Shown one piece after another: positions 18,475-29,715 of a stretch of DNA of 64,000 nt. The stretch covers positions 1 through 64,000 of the forward strand of contig JAACZU010000001.1 in the NCBI GenBank assembly GCA_009996615.1, written 5' to 3'. A program made the position numbers and the translations under genes. Source of the stretch: Rhodanobacteraceae bacterium. GTDB lineage: Bacteria > Pseudomonadota > Gammaproteobacteria > Xanthomonadales > Rhodanobacteraceae. Within the stretch, counting starts at the first letter, position 1; every line of letters starts with the position of its first letter. Under the pieces are notes generated by a model. That model was not told the DNA's origin. It made no database searches and worked only from the letters and a program-made list of their open reading frames with translations.

Positions 18475-20339
18475 ACGCGCTGGCCGGTTCGCTGCGGGTC
18501 GCCCTCGTCGGCAACCCGAATTGCGGCAAGACCGCGCTGTTCAACCGCCTGACCGGCAGCCGCCAGAAGGTCGCCAACTATGCCGGCGTGACGGTCGAGC
18601 GCAAGGAAGGCCGCTTCGTCGCGCCGTCCGGACGCGTGCTGCACCTGCTCGACCTGCCCGGCGCGTACAGCCTCGACGCGACCAGCCCGGACGAGGCGAT
18701 CACGCGCGACGTCTGCGAAGGCCGCCATCCGGACGAGCCGGCACCGGACCTGATCGTGTGCGTGGCCGACGCGACCAACCTGCGCCTGCACCTGCGCTTC
18801 GTGCTCGAGCTCAAGCGGCTCGGCCGGCCGATGCTGCTGGCGCTGAACATGATCGATGCGGCAAACCGGCGCGGCATCGTGATCGACCCGGCCGCGCTCG
18901 AGCATGCGCTCGGCATTCCGGTCGTCGGCACCGTCGCGATCCGCCGCGGCGGCGCCGCGGCGCTGGTCGAGCGCGTCGATGCGATGTACGCCGACCTCGC
19001 CGCCGGTGTCGCCGTCGCCGCGCCGGCAGCCATCCCGGAGCAGGCCGACCTGCACGCGCAGGTGCGCGCGATCCTCGCCGCCGCGGTGACGATGCCGCGC
19101 GCGACCGCGGCGGTGGACGATGCGATCGACCGCGTCGTGCTGCACCCGGCCGCCGGCCTGGCGATCCTCGCGGTGGTCATGTTCCTCGTGTTCCAGGCTG
19201 TGTTCTCGTGGGCCGCGCCGCTGCAGGACGCGGTGCGCGCCGGCGTCGAGGCGGTCGGCGCGGCGATCGGCGGCCTGCTCGAACCGATGCCGCTGCTGCA
19301 CAGCCTCGTCACCGACGGCGTGTTCGCGGGCTTGGGCACGGTGCTCGAGTTCCTGCCGCAGATCCTGATCCTGTTCCTGTTCATCCTGATGCTCGAGGAA
19401 TCGGGCTACCTGCCGCGCGCGGCATTCCTGCTCGACCGGCTGATGTTCCGCGCCGGCCTGACCGGGCGCGCGTTCATCCCGCTGCTGTCGAGCTTCGCCT
19501 GCGCGATCCCCGGCATCATGGCCACGCGCAGCATCACCGATCAGCGCGACCGCCTGACCACGATCCTGGTCGCGCCGCTGATGACCTGCTCGGCGCGGTT
19601 GCCGGTCTACACCTTGCTGATCGCTGCGTTCATCCCGCGCCATGACGTGCTCGGCCTGTTCAACCTGCAGGGCGTGGTGCTGTTCACGCTGTACGTCGCC
19701 GGCATCCTCAGCGCGCTGGCGGTGGCATGGGTCATGAAGCGCCTGCGCCGCGACAAGAGCGAGCATGCGCTGCTGATGGAACTGCCCTCGTATCGCCTGC
19801 CCAATCCGCGCGACATCGCGCTGGGCCTGTGGGAGCGTGCCAAGATCTTCCTCAAGCGCGTCGGCGGCATCATCCTCGCGCTGACCGTGCTGCTGTGGTT
19901 CCTGTCCTCGTTCCCGGCGCCGCCGGCGGACGCGACGCTGCCGGCGATCGACTACAGCTTCGCCGGCCGCATCGGCCGCTGGATGACGCACGTGTTCGCG
20001 CCGATCGGCTTCAACTGGCAGATCTGCATCGCGCTGATCCCGGGCCTGGCCGCACGCGAGGTCGCGGTGTCGTCGCTGGCCACGGTCTACGCGCTGTCGG
20101 GCGGCGAGGACGTCGCCGCGGCGCAGCTCGGCGCGATCATCGCGAACGAATGGTCGCTGGCGACCGCGCTGTCGCTGCTGGCCTGGTACGTGTTCGCGCC
20201 GCAGTGCATGTCGACGCTCGCCGTGATCCGGCGCGAGACGAACTCGTGGCGCAACGTCTGGATCACCGCCGGCTATCTGTTCGCGCTGGCCTACCTGGCC
20301 TCGCTGGCGACCTACCAGATCGCAAGGGCGTTCACATGA
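18471..20339 (+). CDS. feoB: ferrous iron transporter B
   Basis: The 622-residue inner-membrane protein has an N-terminal G domain with G1 GNPNCGKT (about residues 14-21), the switch Thr in NYAGVTVERK, G3 DLPG and G4 NMID. Membrane domains follow with the Gate motifs (PLLSSFACAIPGIMATR and LIPGLAAREVAVSSL). The C-terminus is shorter than in E. coli FeoB (about 770 residues). It moves Fe2+ into the cytoplasm. It overlaps feoA and the downstream Cys-rich gene by 4 bases each, forming a tight three-gene operon under the predicted Fur box. Confidence 0.97.
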   Translation: MNALAGSLRVALVGNPNCGKTALFNRLTGSRQKVANYAGVTVERKEGRFVAPSGRVLHLLDLPGAYSLDATSPDEAITRDVCEGRHPDEPAPDLIVCVADATNLRLHLRFVLELKRLGRPMLLALNMIDAANRRGIVIDPAALEHALGIPVVGTVAIRRGGAAALVERVDAMYADLAAGVAVAAPAAIPEQADLHAQVRAILAAAVTMPRATAAVDDAIDRVVLHPAAGLAILAVVMFLVFQAVFSWAAPLQDAVRAGVEAVGAAIGGLLEPMPLLHSLVTDGVFAGLGTVLEFLPQILILFLFILMLEESGYLPRAAFLLDRLMFRAGLTGRAFIPLLSSFACAIPGIMATRSITDQRDRLTTILVAPLMTCSARLPVYTLLIAAFIPRHDVLGLFNLQGVVLFTLYVAGILSALAVAWVMKRLRRDKSEHALLMELPSYRLPNPRDIALGLWERAKIFLKRVGGIILALTVLLWFLSSFPAPPADATLPAIDYSFAGRIGRWMTHVFAPIGFNWQICIALIPGLAAREVAVSSLATVYALSGGEDVAAAQLGAIIANEWSLATALSLLAWYVFAPQCMSTLAVIRRETNSWRNVWITAGYLFALAYLASLATYQIARAFT

Positions 20340-20638
20340 GCACGCCGATGCTCGTGCAGGGTGTGGTGATCGCGCTGGTCGTCGGCTGGAGCGCGCTGTT
20401 CGCGCTGCGCCGCCTGCTGCCGGTCACGAGCCGCCGCGCACAGGCGCGCCTGGCCGGCTGGTTCGATCGACCGGCGCTGCCGGCCGCGCTGCGCGGTCTC
20501 GCCCGGCGCCTGCAGCCGACCAGCAGCAGTGGCGGCAGTTGCGCCGACGGCTGTTCGAGCTGCGGTGGCTGCGGCACGGCGAAGCCGGCTGTGGTCGAGG
20601 CGCAGCCGTTGGTGTTCCGGCCGCGCGCGAAGACCTGA
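20336..20638 (+). CDS. FeoB-associated Cys-rich small membrane protein
   Basis: The start is the ATG at 20336, overlapping the feoB stop (ATGA), giving 100 residues. One N-terminal membrane segment (VQGVVIALVVGWSALFALRR) is followed by a basic linker and a Gly/Ser/Cys cluster, CADGCSSCGGC, with four cysteines spaced C-x3-C-x2-C-x2-C, then a short tail. The position resembles FeoC or the FeoB-associated Cys-rich family (PF12669/DUF6587-like). Iron binding or redox sensing is a reasonable inference; there is no winged helix as in enterobacterial FeoC. Confidence 0.8.
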   Translation: MSTPMLVQGVVIALVVGWSALFALRRLLPVTSRRAQARLAGWFDRPALPAALRGLARRLQPTSSSGGSCADGCSSCGGCGTAKPAVVEAQPLVFRPRAKT

Positions 20639-20642
20639 TTTT

Positions 20643-20717
20643 GCAGGAGCGCACCCTGTGCGCGACCAGCATTCGATCCGTTGCGGCGCCTCGGTCGCGC
20701 ACAGGGTGCGCTCCTAC
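20643..20717. repeat. inverted repeat GCAGGAGCGC...GCGCTCCTAC
   Basis: The terminal arms GCAGGAGCGCACCCTGTGCG and its inverted copy flank about 30 bases. On the minus strand it starts GTAGGAGCGC, a GTAG-type REP. A relative lies at 63426-63492. The stop codon TAG of the O-methyltransferase gene is inside this GTAG. Confidence 0.85.
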
Positions 20718-21391
20718 GAAAATGCGTGCTCCTGCGCCGGCCGCTTGCGCACCAGCATCACGCCGTCGCCGAGGCTCAGCAGCGAGGCGTCGACGCGCGC
20801 GTCGTCGCGGATCTTCGCGTTGAGCGCGCGCAGCGCCACCGTATCGGCGTCAGTCTGCGCCGGATCGGCGACGCGGCCGGACCACAGCATGTTGTCGAGC
20901 GCGATCAAGCCACCCGGGCGCAGCAACGCCAGGCAGGCTTCGTAGTAGGCGTCGTAACTGCCCTTGTCGGCGTCAATGAAGGCGAAATCGAACGGTTCGG
21001 CGTGCTCGGCACGCAGCGCGGCCAGCGTGTCGAGCGCCGGCGCCAGGCGCAACTCGATGCGCTCGGCCAGGCCGGCCTCGGTCCAGTAGCGGCGCGCGAT
21101 GCGGGTCCATTCTGCGTTGACGTCGCAGCAGACCAGGCGGCCATCGGGCGGCAGCGCCGCGGCTACCGCGAGCGCGCTGTAGCCGGTAAACGTGCCGATC
21201 TCGAGCGCGCGGCGCGAGCCGATGCTGCGCGCGAGCAGGGCAAGGAACGCGGCCTGGTCGGGACCGATCTGCATGCCGGCCTGTGGCAGGCGCGCGGTCT
21301 CCTCGCGCAAGCGGCGGGCGAGGGCGCTTTCGCGCGTGTGCGTCCAGACGTAGTCCTCGAGCGCGGCGGTCGGCGGGATCTGGCGAGTCAT
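20714..21391 (-). CDS. class I SAM-dependent O-methyltransferase
   Basis: The start is the ATG at 21391 (MTRQIPPTAALED), giving 225 residues. The frame stays open far upstream, but that part overlaps other genes. Motif I is RALEIGTFTGYSALAVA, then VCCDVNAEWTRIARRYW, FDFAFIDADKGSYDAYY (metal-binding Asp) and GGLIALDNMLWSGRV, the standard set for the catechol/caffeoyl-CoA O-methyltransferase family. Its substrate is unknown. The C-terminal codons and stop are shaped by the adjacent REP-like repeat. Confidence 0.92.
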   Translation of the reverse strand: MTRQIPPTAALEDYVWTHTRESALARRLREETARLPQAGMQIGPDQAAFLALLARSIGSRRALEIGTFTGYSALAVAAALPPDGRLVCCDVNAEWTRIARRYWTEAGLAERIELRLAPALDTLAALRAEHAEPFDFAFIDADKGSYDAYYEACLALLRPGGLIALDNMLWSGRVADPAQTDADTVALRALNAKIRDDARVDASLLSLGDGVMLVRKRPAQEHAFS

Positions 21392-21418
21392 GGGGGCTCC
21401 GTCGGGTGCAAGTTCGTG

Positions 21419-21534
21419 TGCAGGAGCAGCTTCAGCGGCGGTGCTTTCTCGAAACACCATCCCCACCCAACCCTCCCCTTGAAGGGGAGGGCTCAAGCGA
21501 CATCGCGGCTGAGGCCGCTCCTGCTGGTCTTCTC
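21419..21534. repeat. composite repeat: REP, CCATCCCC element, inverted REP
   Basis: A GCAGGAGC-type REP (21419-21444), a 39-base element from CACCATCCCC to GGGCT (21455-21493, with palindrome core CCCTCCCCTTGAAGGGGAGG) and an inverted REP (about 21500-21534) form one unit. A second copy with the same order is at 27680-27799. Confidence 0.8.
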
Positions 21535-21546
21535 TTCGCGCAGGGC

Positions 21547-22275
21547 TCAATCGCGATGCGCGGCGTTGCGGTCGCGGCCGGCGCCGAGCTTGCGGTCGAG
21601 GGCGCCGAACAGCTTCTTGAACAGGCGCGACAGCTTGCCGCGGCGGGTCTTGCGCAGCTTCTCCTCCTCGCTGGTCAGCCACGCGACCTGGATCACGCGG
21701 CGCTCGCCCTCGTGCGGCAGGTGGCCGTGGAACGAGTTGTCGGCGCGGCGGAACGCGACGAGATGGCCGTACAGCGGGCGCACTTCGGGCACGACCAGGT
21801 CGTCGATGTCGTCGATGTGGTTCAGGAAGCGCAGGCAGCCTTCGCTGGTGTCCGGCCAGTCCTCGTTGAGGTAGACCAGCGCGGTGACGATCTTCGAGCG
21901 GCTGTCGGTGTGGATCGTGCCGTGGCGCTTGTTCAGCGCGCGGCAGATCGTGACCAGATGCGGATATTCGCCGAGGTTCGGCACGCCCAGCCGCGCGCCG
22001 ATCGCATCGGCGAACGCGCGCGAGGTCAGTTCCTCGACCAAGCGGTTGACCGCCGGGCCGCAGTCGACTGGGTCGTGCGGGAAGAACCCGGCGCTCGCGT
22101 AGCGCGGGAAGTCGCGCGCGAGTTCGGCCCGCGCCGCATCGGGCAACTGCTCGCGCGCGATCAGGAACGCGAACGGCCGCTCGCGCACCAGGGTGTCGGC
22201 GCGCGCGAGGTGCGCCGGATCGAGCAGGCGCGGCAGCGTGCCCTCGCGGGTCGGGACGTCGGCGGCTGTGCTCAT
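21547..22275 (-). CDS. 2OG-Fe(II) oxygenase family protein
   Basis: The start is the ATG at 22275 ([12 protein letters not shown]), giving 242 residues. The iron triad is visible as HTD in [20 protein letters not shown] and the distal His in [19 protein letters not shown], with Arg for 2-oxoglutarate in ERRVIQ. The C-terminal 35 residues are very basic ([18 protein letters not shown]), suggesting an RNA, DNA or membrane contact. Substrate unknown. It lies upstream of the O-methyltransferase gene on the same strand across the composite repeat, and is divergent from carA. Confidence 0.85.
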   Translation of the reverse strand: MSTAADVPTREGTLPRLLDPAHLARADTLVRERPFAFLIAREQLPDAARAELARDFPRYASAGFFPHDPVDCGPAVNRLVEELTSRAFADAIGARLGVPNLGEYPHLVTICRALNKRHGTIHTDSRSKIVTALVYLNEDWPDTSEGCLRFLNHIDDIDDLVVPEVRPLYGHLVAFRRADNSFHGHLPHEGERRVIQVAWLTSEEEKLRKTRRGKLSRLFKKLFGALDRKLGAGRDRNAAHRD

Positions 22276-22462
22276 GTTTCGCCCGGAACTGGAGAGGCCA
22301 CAGTGTAGTCTGCGGTGGACAGCCCGGCGATGCGTCCCTAAAATTGGCGCTCGCCTCGAATCCCATTTCACCCCGGACTGGCCGCTGCCAGGCCGTGGGT
22401 TCTGTCGCATCCGGTGTCGACGTGGCTTCCGGGTGTCCTTCCTGAACGACATAGGCGAACGC

Positions 22463-23602
22463 ATGACCATTCCCGCCCTTCTCGCACTCGCCGACGGCAG
22501 CCTGTTCCGCGGCGTTTCCATCGGCGCGCCCGGGCTGACGGTCGGCGAGGTCGTATTCAACACCGCGATGACGGGCTATCAGGAGATCCTGACCGATCCG
22601 TCCTACGCGCAGCAGATCGTCACGCTGACCTATCCGCACATCGGCAACACCGGCTGCAACGCCGCCGACGCCGAATCGGACCGCGTGCACGCCGCCGGCC
22701 TGGTGATTCGCGACCTGCCGCTGCTCGCCAGCAACTGGCGCTCGCAGGAACCGCTCGATGCCTACCTCAAGCGCAACGGCATCGTCGCGATCGCCGAAAT
22801 CGACACGCGCCGGCTGACGCGCATTCTGCGCGACAGTGGCGCGCAGAACGGCTGCATCCTCGCCGGCGAGGCGGTTTCCGAGGACGCCGCACTGGCGGCG
22901 GCGCGCGGCTTTGCCGGACTGAAGGGCGCCGACCTTGCCAAGGTCGTGTCCGTGCGCGAACGCTACGCCTGGCGCGAGGGCAGCTACGACCTCGATGCCG
23001 CCGCGTTCACGCAGCCGGCGCTGCGCCTGCGCGTGGTCGCCTACGACTTCGGCGTCAAGCTGAACATCCTGCGCATGCTTGCCGACCGCGGTTGCGATGT
23101 CACCGTGGTGCCGGCGCAGACGCCGGCCAGCGAGGTGTTCGCGCTGCAGCCGGACGGCGTGCTGATGTCCAACGGCCCGGGCGATCCGGAACCGTGCGAC
23201 TACGCGATCGATGCGCTGCGCGAGTTCATCCGCGCGAAGCTGCCGACCTTCGGCATCTGCCTGGGCCACCAGCTGCTCGGGCTGGCGGTCGGCGCGCGCA
23301 CGCTGAAGATGAAGTTCGGCCACCACGGCGCGAACCATCCGGTGATCGACCTCGATACCGGGCGCGTGATGATTTCCAGCCAGAACCACGGCTTCGCGGT
23401 CGACGAAGCGACGCTGCCGGCGAACGTGCGCGCCACGCACCGCTCGCTGTTCGACGGCTCGCTGCAGGGCATTGCCCTGACCGACGCGCCGGTGTTCGGT
23501 TTCCAGGGGCACCCCGAGGCGAGTCCCGGCCCGAACGACGTGGCAGGCCTGTTCGACCGATTCATCCAGCAGATGGAGGCGCGCGCGGCTGCCGCGGCGT
23601 AA
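22463..23602 (+). CDS. carA: carbamoyl-phosphate synthase small subunit
   Basis: The start is the ATG at 22463 ([13 protein letters not shown]), giving 379 residues, the usual size. The N-terminal domain has [20 protein letters not shown]. The C-terminal glutaminase has SNGPGDP, the nucleophile in GICLGHQ (Cys266) and [12 protein letters not shown]. It hydrolyses glutamine and channels ammonia to CarB for pyrimidine and arginine synthesis. The order carA, small exported protein, carB is known in Xanthomonadales. Confidence 0.97.
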   Translation: MTIPALLALADGSLFRGVSIGAPGLTVGEVVFNTAMTGYQEILTDPSYAQQIVTLTYPHIGNTGCNAADAESDRVHAAGLVIRDLPLLASNWRSQEPLDAYLKRNGIVAIAEIDTRRLTRILRDSGAQNGCILAGEAVSEDAALAAARGFAGLKGADLAKVVSVRERYAWREGSYDLDAAAFTQPALRLRVVAYDFGVKLNILRMLADRGCDVTVVPAQTPASEVFALQPDGVLMSNGPGDPEPCDYAIDALREFIRAKLPTFGICLGHQLLGLAVGARTLKMKFGHHGANHPVIDLDTGRVMISSQNHGFAVDEATLPANVRATHRSLFDGSLQGIALTDAPVFGFQGHPEASPGPNDVAGLFDRFIQQMEARAAAAA

Positions 23603-23607
23603 TCGAC

Positions 23608-23961
23608 GTGAACCGACCGTTCCCTCGCAAGTCCATGGCCCTTGCCATCGCCTGCGCCGCGCTCATGGCTGCGGCGCCGGCATTCGCCGCCAAGCCGGCG
23701 CCGAAGGCCGAGGCCGCCGCGGCGGCCTCGCCAGCCGGCCGGCTGGTCGAATACGCCGAGCTGGAGCACCAGCTCGGCGCGCAGATCGCGGTCGAGACGA
23801 CGCTGAACACCGTGCGTCGCGGCTGGCTCATCAAGTACACCGGTCCGGCGCTGACCTTGCAGCTCGGCCCCGAGGCCGGTTCCATCGAATTGTCCGTGCC
23901 GCGCGAAAGCGTGCGCAGCGTGCGCATCCTCGCGCCCGCGAAGACCGCCCAAGCGGAGTAG
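23608..23961 (+). CDS. small exported protein encoded between carA and carB
   Basis: The start is GTG 23608 (117 residues) or ATG 23635 (108 residues); both leave a clear signal peptide, MALAIACAALMAAAPAFAAK, after a basic n-region (NRPFPRKS). The mature part is Ala-rich, then LVEYAELEHQLGAQIAVET, TVRRGWLIKYTGPALTLQLG and SIELSVPRESVRSVRIL, an all-beta-looking domain of about 65 residues. It sits 5 bases after carA and 9 before carB. No known function; export is puzzling in a cytosolic enzyme operon. Confidence 0.8.
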   Translation: MNRPFPRKSMALAIACAALMAAAPAFAAKPAPKAEAAAAASPAGRLVEYAELEHQLGAQIAVETTLNTVRRGWLIKYTGPALTLQLGPEAGSIELSVPRESVRSVRILAPAKTAQAE

Positions 23962-23970
23962 GGTAGAGCA

Positions 23971-27191
<3,221 letters not shown>

Positions 27192-27195
<4 letters not shown>

Positions 27196-27671
27196 AGCGA
27201 CCGCCGATGACCCAAAAGGGGGCGCAGCGCCTGCGCAGCGAACTGGAGCGCCTCAAGTCCGAGGAGCGCCCGCGCATCATCGCGGCGATCGCCGAGGCGC
27301 GCGCGCACGGCGACCTGAAGGAGAACGCCGAATACCACGCGGCGCGCGAGATGCAGGGCTTCATCGAGGGCCGCATCAACGAACTGGAAGCGGCGCTGTC
27401 GCACGCCGAGATCATCGACGTGACGCGCCTGAATGCCGGCACGCGCATCGTGTTCGGCGCGATCGTCGAGCTGGCCGACGAGGACTCGGGCGAGGAAATC
27501 AGCTACCAGATCGTCGGCGACCTCGAAGCCGACATCAAGCAGCGCCTGATCTCGGTGTCCTCGCCGTTCGCGCGCGCGCTGATCGGCAAGAGTGAAGGCG
27601 AGAGCTTCGAGTTCCAGGCGCCGAACGGCACGCGCTACTACGAAATCACCGGCGTGCGCTACGAGGGCTGA
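27192..27671 (+). CDS. greA: transcription elongation factor GreA
   Basis: The start is the ATG at 27192, overlapping the carB stop, giving 159 residues. The N-terminal coiled coil carries the tip region [20 protein letters not shown] and [22 protein letters not shown], with the Asp/Glu pair that coordinates Mg2+ in RNA polymerase. The C-terminal FKBP-like domain has [20 protein letters not shown] and [13 protein letters not shown]. GreA restarts backtracked transcription complexes by cleaving the RNA 3' end. Co-transcription with carAB is typical of this order. Confidence 0.97.
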
Positions 27672-27679
27672 TCGCTGCT

Positions 27680-27799
27680 GTAGGAGCGGCTTCAGCCGTG
27701 ATCCTTCTTCTCGGGGCGCGTGTGTCGAACACCATCCCCACCCAACCCTCCCCTTGAAGGGGAGGGCTAAAGAAGCATCACGGCTGAAGCCGCTCCTGC
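27680..27799. repeat. composite repeat: REP, CCATCCCC element, inverted REP
   Basis: GTAGGAGCGGCTTCAGCCGT starts at 27680. The 39-base CACCATCCCC...GGGCT element lies at 27730-27768 and the inverted REP at about 27775-27799. The same three-part order occurs at 21419-21534. It fills the gap between greA and recJ, where Xanthomonas carries rpfE. Confidence 0.85.
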
Positions 27800-27838
27800 G
27801 TTCGTTCCCGCGAACTCTCCCGCACGAGCCCGCCGCGC

Positions 27839-29629
27839 ATGAAGCCGATCGCCATTCGCCGCCGCGAGCCGGTGTCCATCGCGGGCTGGCCGGCCGACCT
27901 GCATCCGCTGCTCGCGCGCGTCTACGCCGCGCGCGGGCTCACGCCGCGTGATCTCGCGCGGCGCCTCGCCGACCTCGTTGCGCCCTCGTCGCTCGGCGGC
28001 CTCGACGCGGCCTGCGCGCTGCTGGCCGAGGCGATCGAGCGCGACCTGTCGATCTGCGTGGTCGGCGACTTCGATGCCGACGGCGCCACCGGCAGCGCGG
28101 TCGCCGTGCGCGGCCTGCGCCTGCTCGGCGCGCGGCGCGTGCACTACCGCGTGCCGAACCGCATCCGCGACGGCTATGGCCTCAGTCCCGGCGTGGTCGA
28201 GTCGCTGGCCGACGCCGCGCCGGACCTCATCCTCACGGTCGACAATGGCATCGCCAGCCATGCCGGCGTCGCCGCGGCGCGCGCGCGCGGCATGCGCGTC
28301 GTCGTCACCGATCATCATCTGCCAGGCGAGACGCTGCCCGACGCCGATGCGATCGTGAATCCGCAATTGATGCGCGCGTCCTGCGCGCGAGAATCAAAAA
28401 GCGGCGATCCCTCGCCGCACTCTTCAACAACAGCGGCCAATCCCGATCTGCGCAATCTGGCCGGCGTCGGCGTCGTGTTCTACCTGCTGCTCGCGCTGCG
28501 GGCGCGATTGTTTCCGAACGATGGGGACGATCGTGCCCGGCAGGATCGGCCCGACCTTTCGTCGTTGCTCGACCTCGTCGCGCTCGGCACCGTCGCCGAC
28601 CTCGTGCCGCTCGATGCGAACAACCGCATCCTGGTCGAGGCCGGCCTGAAGCGGATCCGCGCCGGCCGCTGCTGCGCCGGCATCGCCGCGCTGTTCAAGG
28701 CGTCCGGACGCGATCCGGCCCGCGCGGTCGCGAGCGACCTCGGCTTCGCGCTCGGCCCGCGCATCAACGCGGCCGGCCGGCTCGAGGACATGAGCCTGGG
28801 CATCGAGTGCCTGCTGACCGACGATCCGGCGCGGGCGCTGCAGCTGGTCGAGGAACTGTCCTCGATCAACGCGCAGCGCCAGGAGCTGCAGGCGACGATG
28901 GTCGAGCAGGGCGAGGCGATGATCGCGCGCTTCATCGGCCGCTATCAGGACGACGCGCTGCCGCACGGCGTCGTGCTGCACGAGCCGGACTGGCATCCGG
29001 GCGTGGTCGGGCTGGTCGCCTCGAAGCTGAAGGAGCGCCTGCACCGCCCGGTAGTCGCCTGCGCCGGCGCCGAACCGGGCAGCTCCGAACTGAAAGGATC
29101 GGCGCGTTCGATCCCCGGCTTCCACCTGCGCGATGCGCTGGCCGAGGTCGACGCGGCGTGCCCTGGCCTGCTCACGCGCTTCGGTGGCCATGCGATGGCG
29201 GCCGGATTGACGATCCCGGCCGATCACCTCGCGCGCTTCGCCGCCGAATTCGATGCGGTCGTGCGTCGACGTCTGGATGCGCAACTGCTCGAGCCGTACA
29301 TCTGGAGCGATGGCGAGCTCGATCCGGAGGCGTTTACGGCCGAGGCCGCACACGCGCTGCGCTACGCCGGGCCGTGGGGGCAGGCATTCGCCGAGCCGGC
29401 GTTCGACAACGTGTTCGAGGTCGAGAGCTGGCGCGCGGTCGGCGAGCGCCACCTGCGCCTGATGCTGCGCCCGACCGGCTACGCCGGCACGTTCGAGGCG
29501 ATCCTGTTCAATGCGCTCGAGGTCATGCCGCCACCGCCGCGGCTGCGCGCGGTGTACCAGCTCGACCTCAACGAATGGAACGGGCGCGAGCGGCTGCAAC
29601 TTCTGGTGCGGCATATCGAACCGGCCTGA
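27839..29629 (+). CDS. recJ: single-stranded-DNA-specific exonuclease RecJ
   Basis: The 596-residue protein has the DHH phosphoesterase motifs: CVVGDFDADGATGSA (motif I), LILTVDNGI, the DHH in VVVTDHHLPGE, GVGVVFYLL, the DHHA1 part LGPRINAAGRLEDMSLGIE, then VGLVASKLKERLHRPVV and RFGGHAMAAGLTI. It degrades single-stranded DNA 5' to 3' in recombination and mismatch repair. An extra stretch at about residues 180-202 (rich in Ser and Thr, after VNPQLM) breaks the usual short VNP...LAGVGV loop; its DNA includes a hairpin (28401-28418). Confidence 0.96.
   Translation: MKPIAIRRREPVSIAGWPADLHPLLARVYAARGLTPRDLARRLADLVAPSSLGGLDAACALLAEAIERDLSICVVGDFDADGATGSAVAVRGLRLLGARRVHYRVPNRIRDGYGLSPGVVESLADAAPDLILTVDNGIASHAGVAAARARGMRVVVTDHHLPGETLPDADAIVNPQLMRASCARESKSGDPSPHSSTTAANPDLRNLAGVGVVFYLLLALRARLFPNDGDDRARQDRPDLSSLLDLVALGTVADLVPLDANNRILVEAGLKRIRAGRCCAGIAALFKASGRDPARAVASDLGFALGPRINAAGRLEDMSLGIECLLTDDPARALQLVEELSSINAQRQELQATMVEQGEAMIARFIGRYQDDALPHGVVLHEPDWHPGVVGLVASKLKERLHRPVVACAGAEPGSSELKGSARSIPGFHLRDALAEVDAACPGLLTRFGGHAMAAGLTIPADHLARFAAEFDAVVRRRLDAQLLEPYIWSDGELDPEAFTAEAAHALRYAGPWGQAFAEPAFDNVFEVESWRAVGERHLRLMLRPTGYAGTFEAILFNALEVMPPPPRLRAVYQLDLNEWNGRERLQLLVRHIEPA
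28401..28418. repeat. hairpin inside the recJ insertion
   Basis: GCGGCGA-TCCC-TCGCCGC is a perfect 7-bp stem with a 4-base loop, flanked by A/T-rich bases (AATCAAAAA and CACTCTTCAACAAC). It lies in a non-conserved loop of RecJ and looks like an inserted palindrome that kept the frame. Confidence 0.5.
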
Positions 29630-29715
29630 CCGCGGGGCTGCCGCACGCCTTGCATTCAGCCTCGCGTCCCGCATTTTGCTAGGATGCGCGCCCTTCCGAT
29701 TACCTGTCTGCCGTC

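Noticed and set aside
20714-23512. 932-residue frame ending in the O-methyltransferase
   Set aside because: Only the last 225 residues resemble a protein family; the rest overlaps the oxygenase and carA in other frames and is not a fusion.
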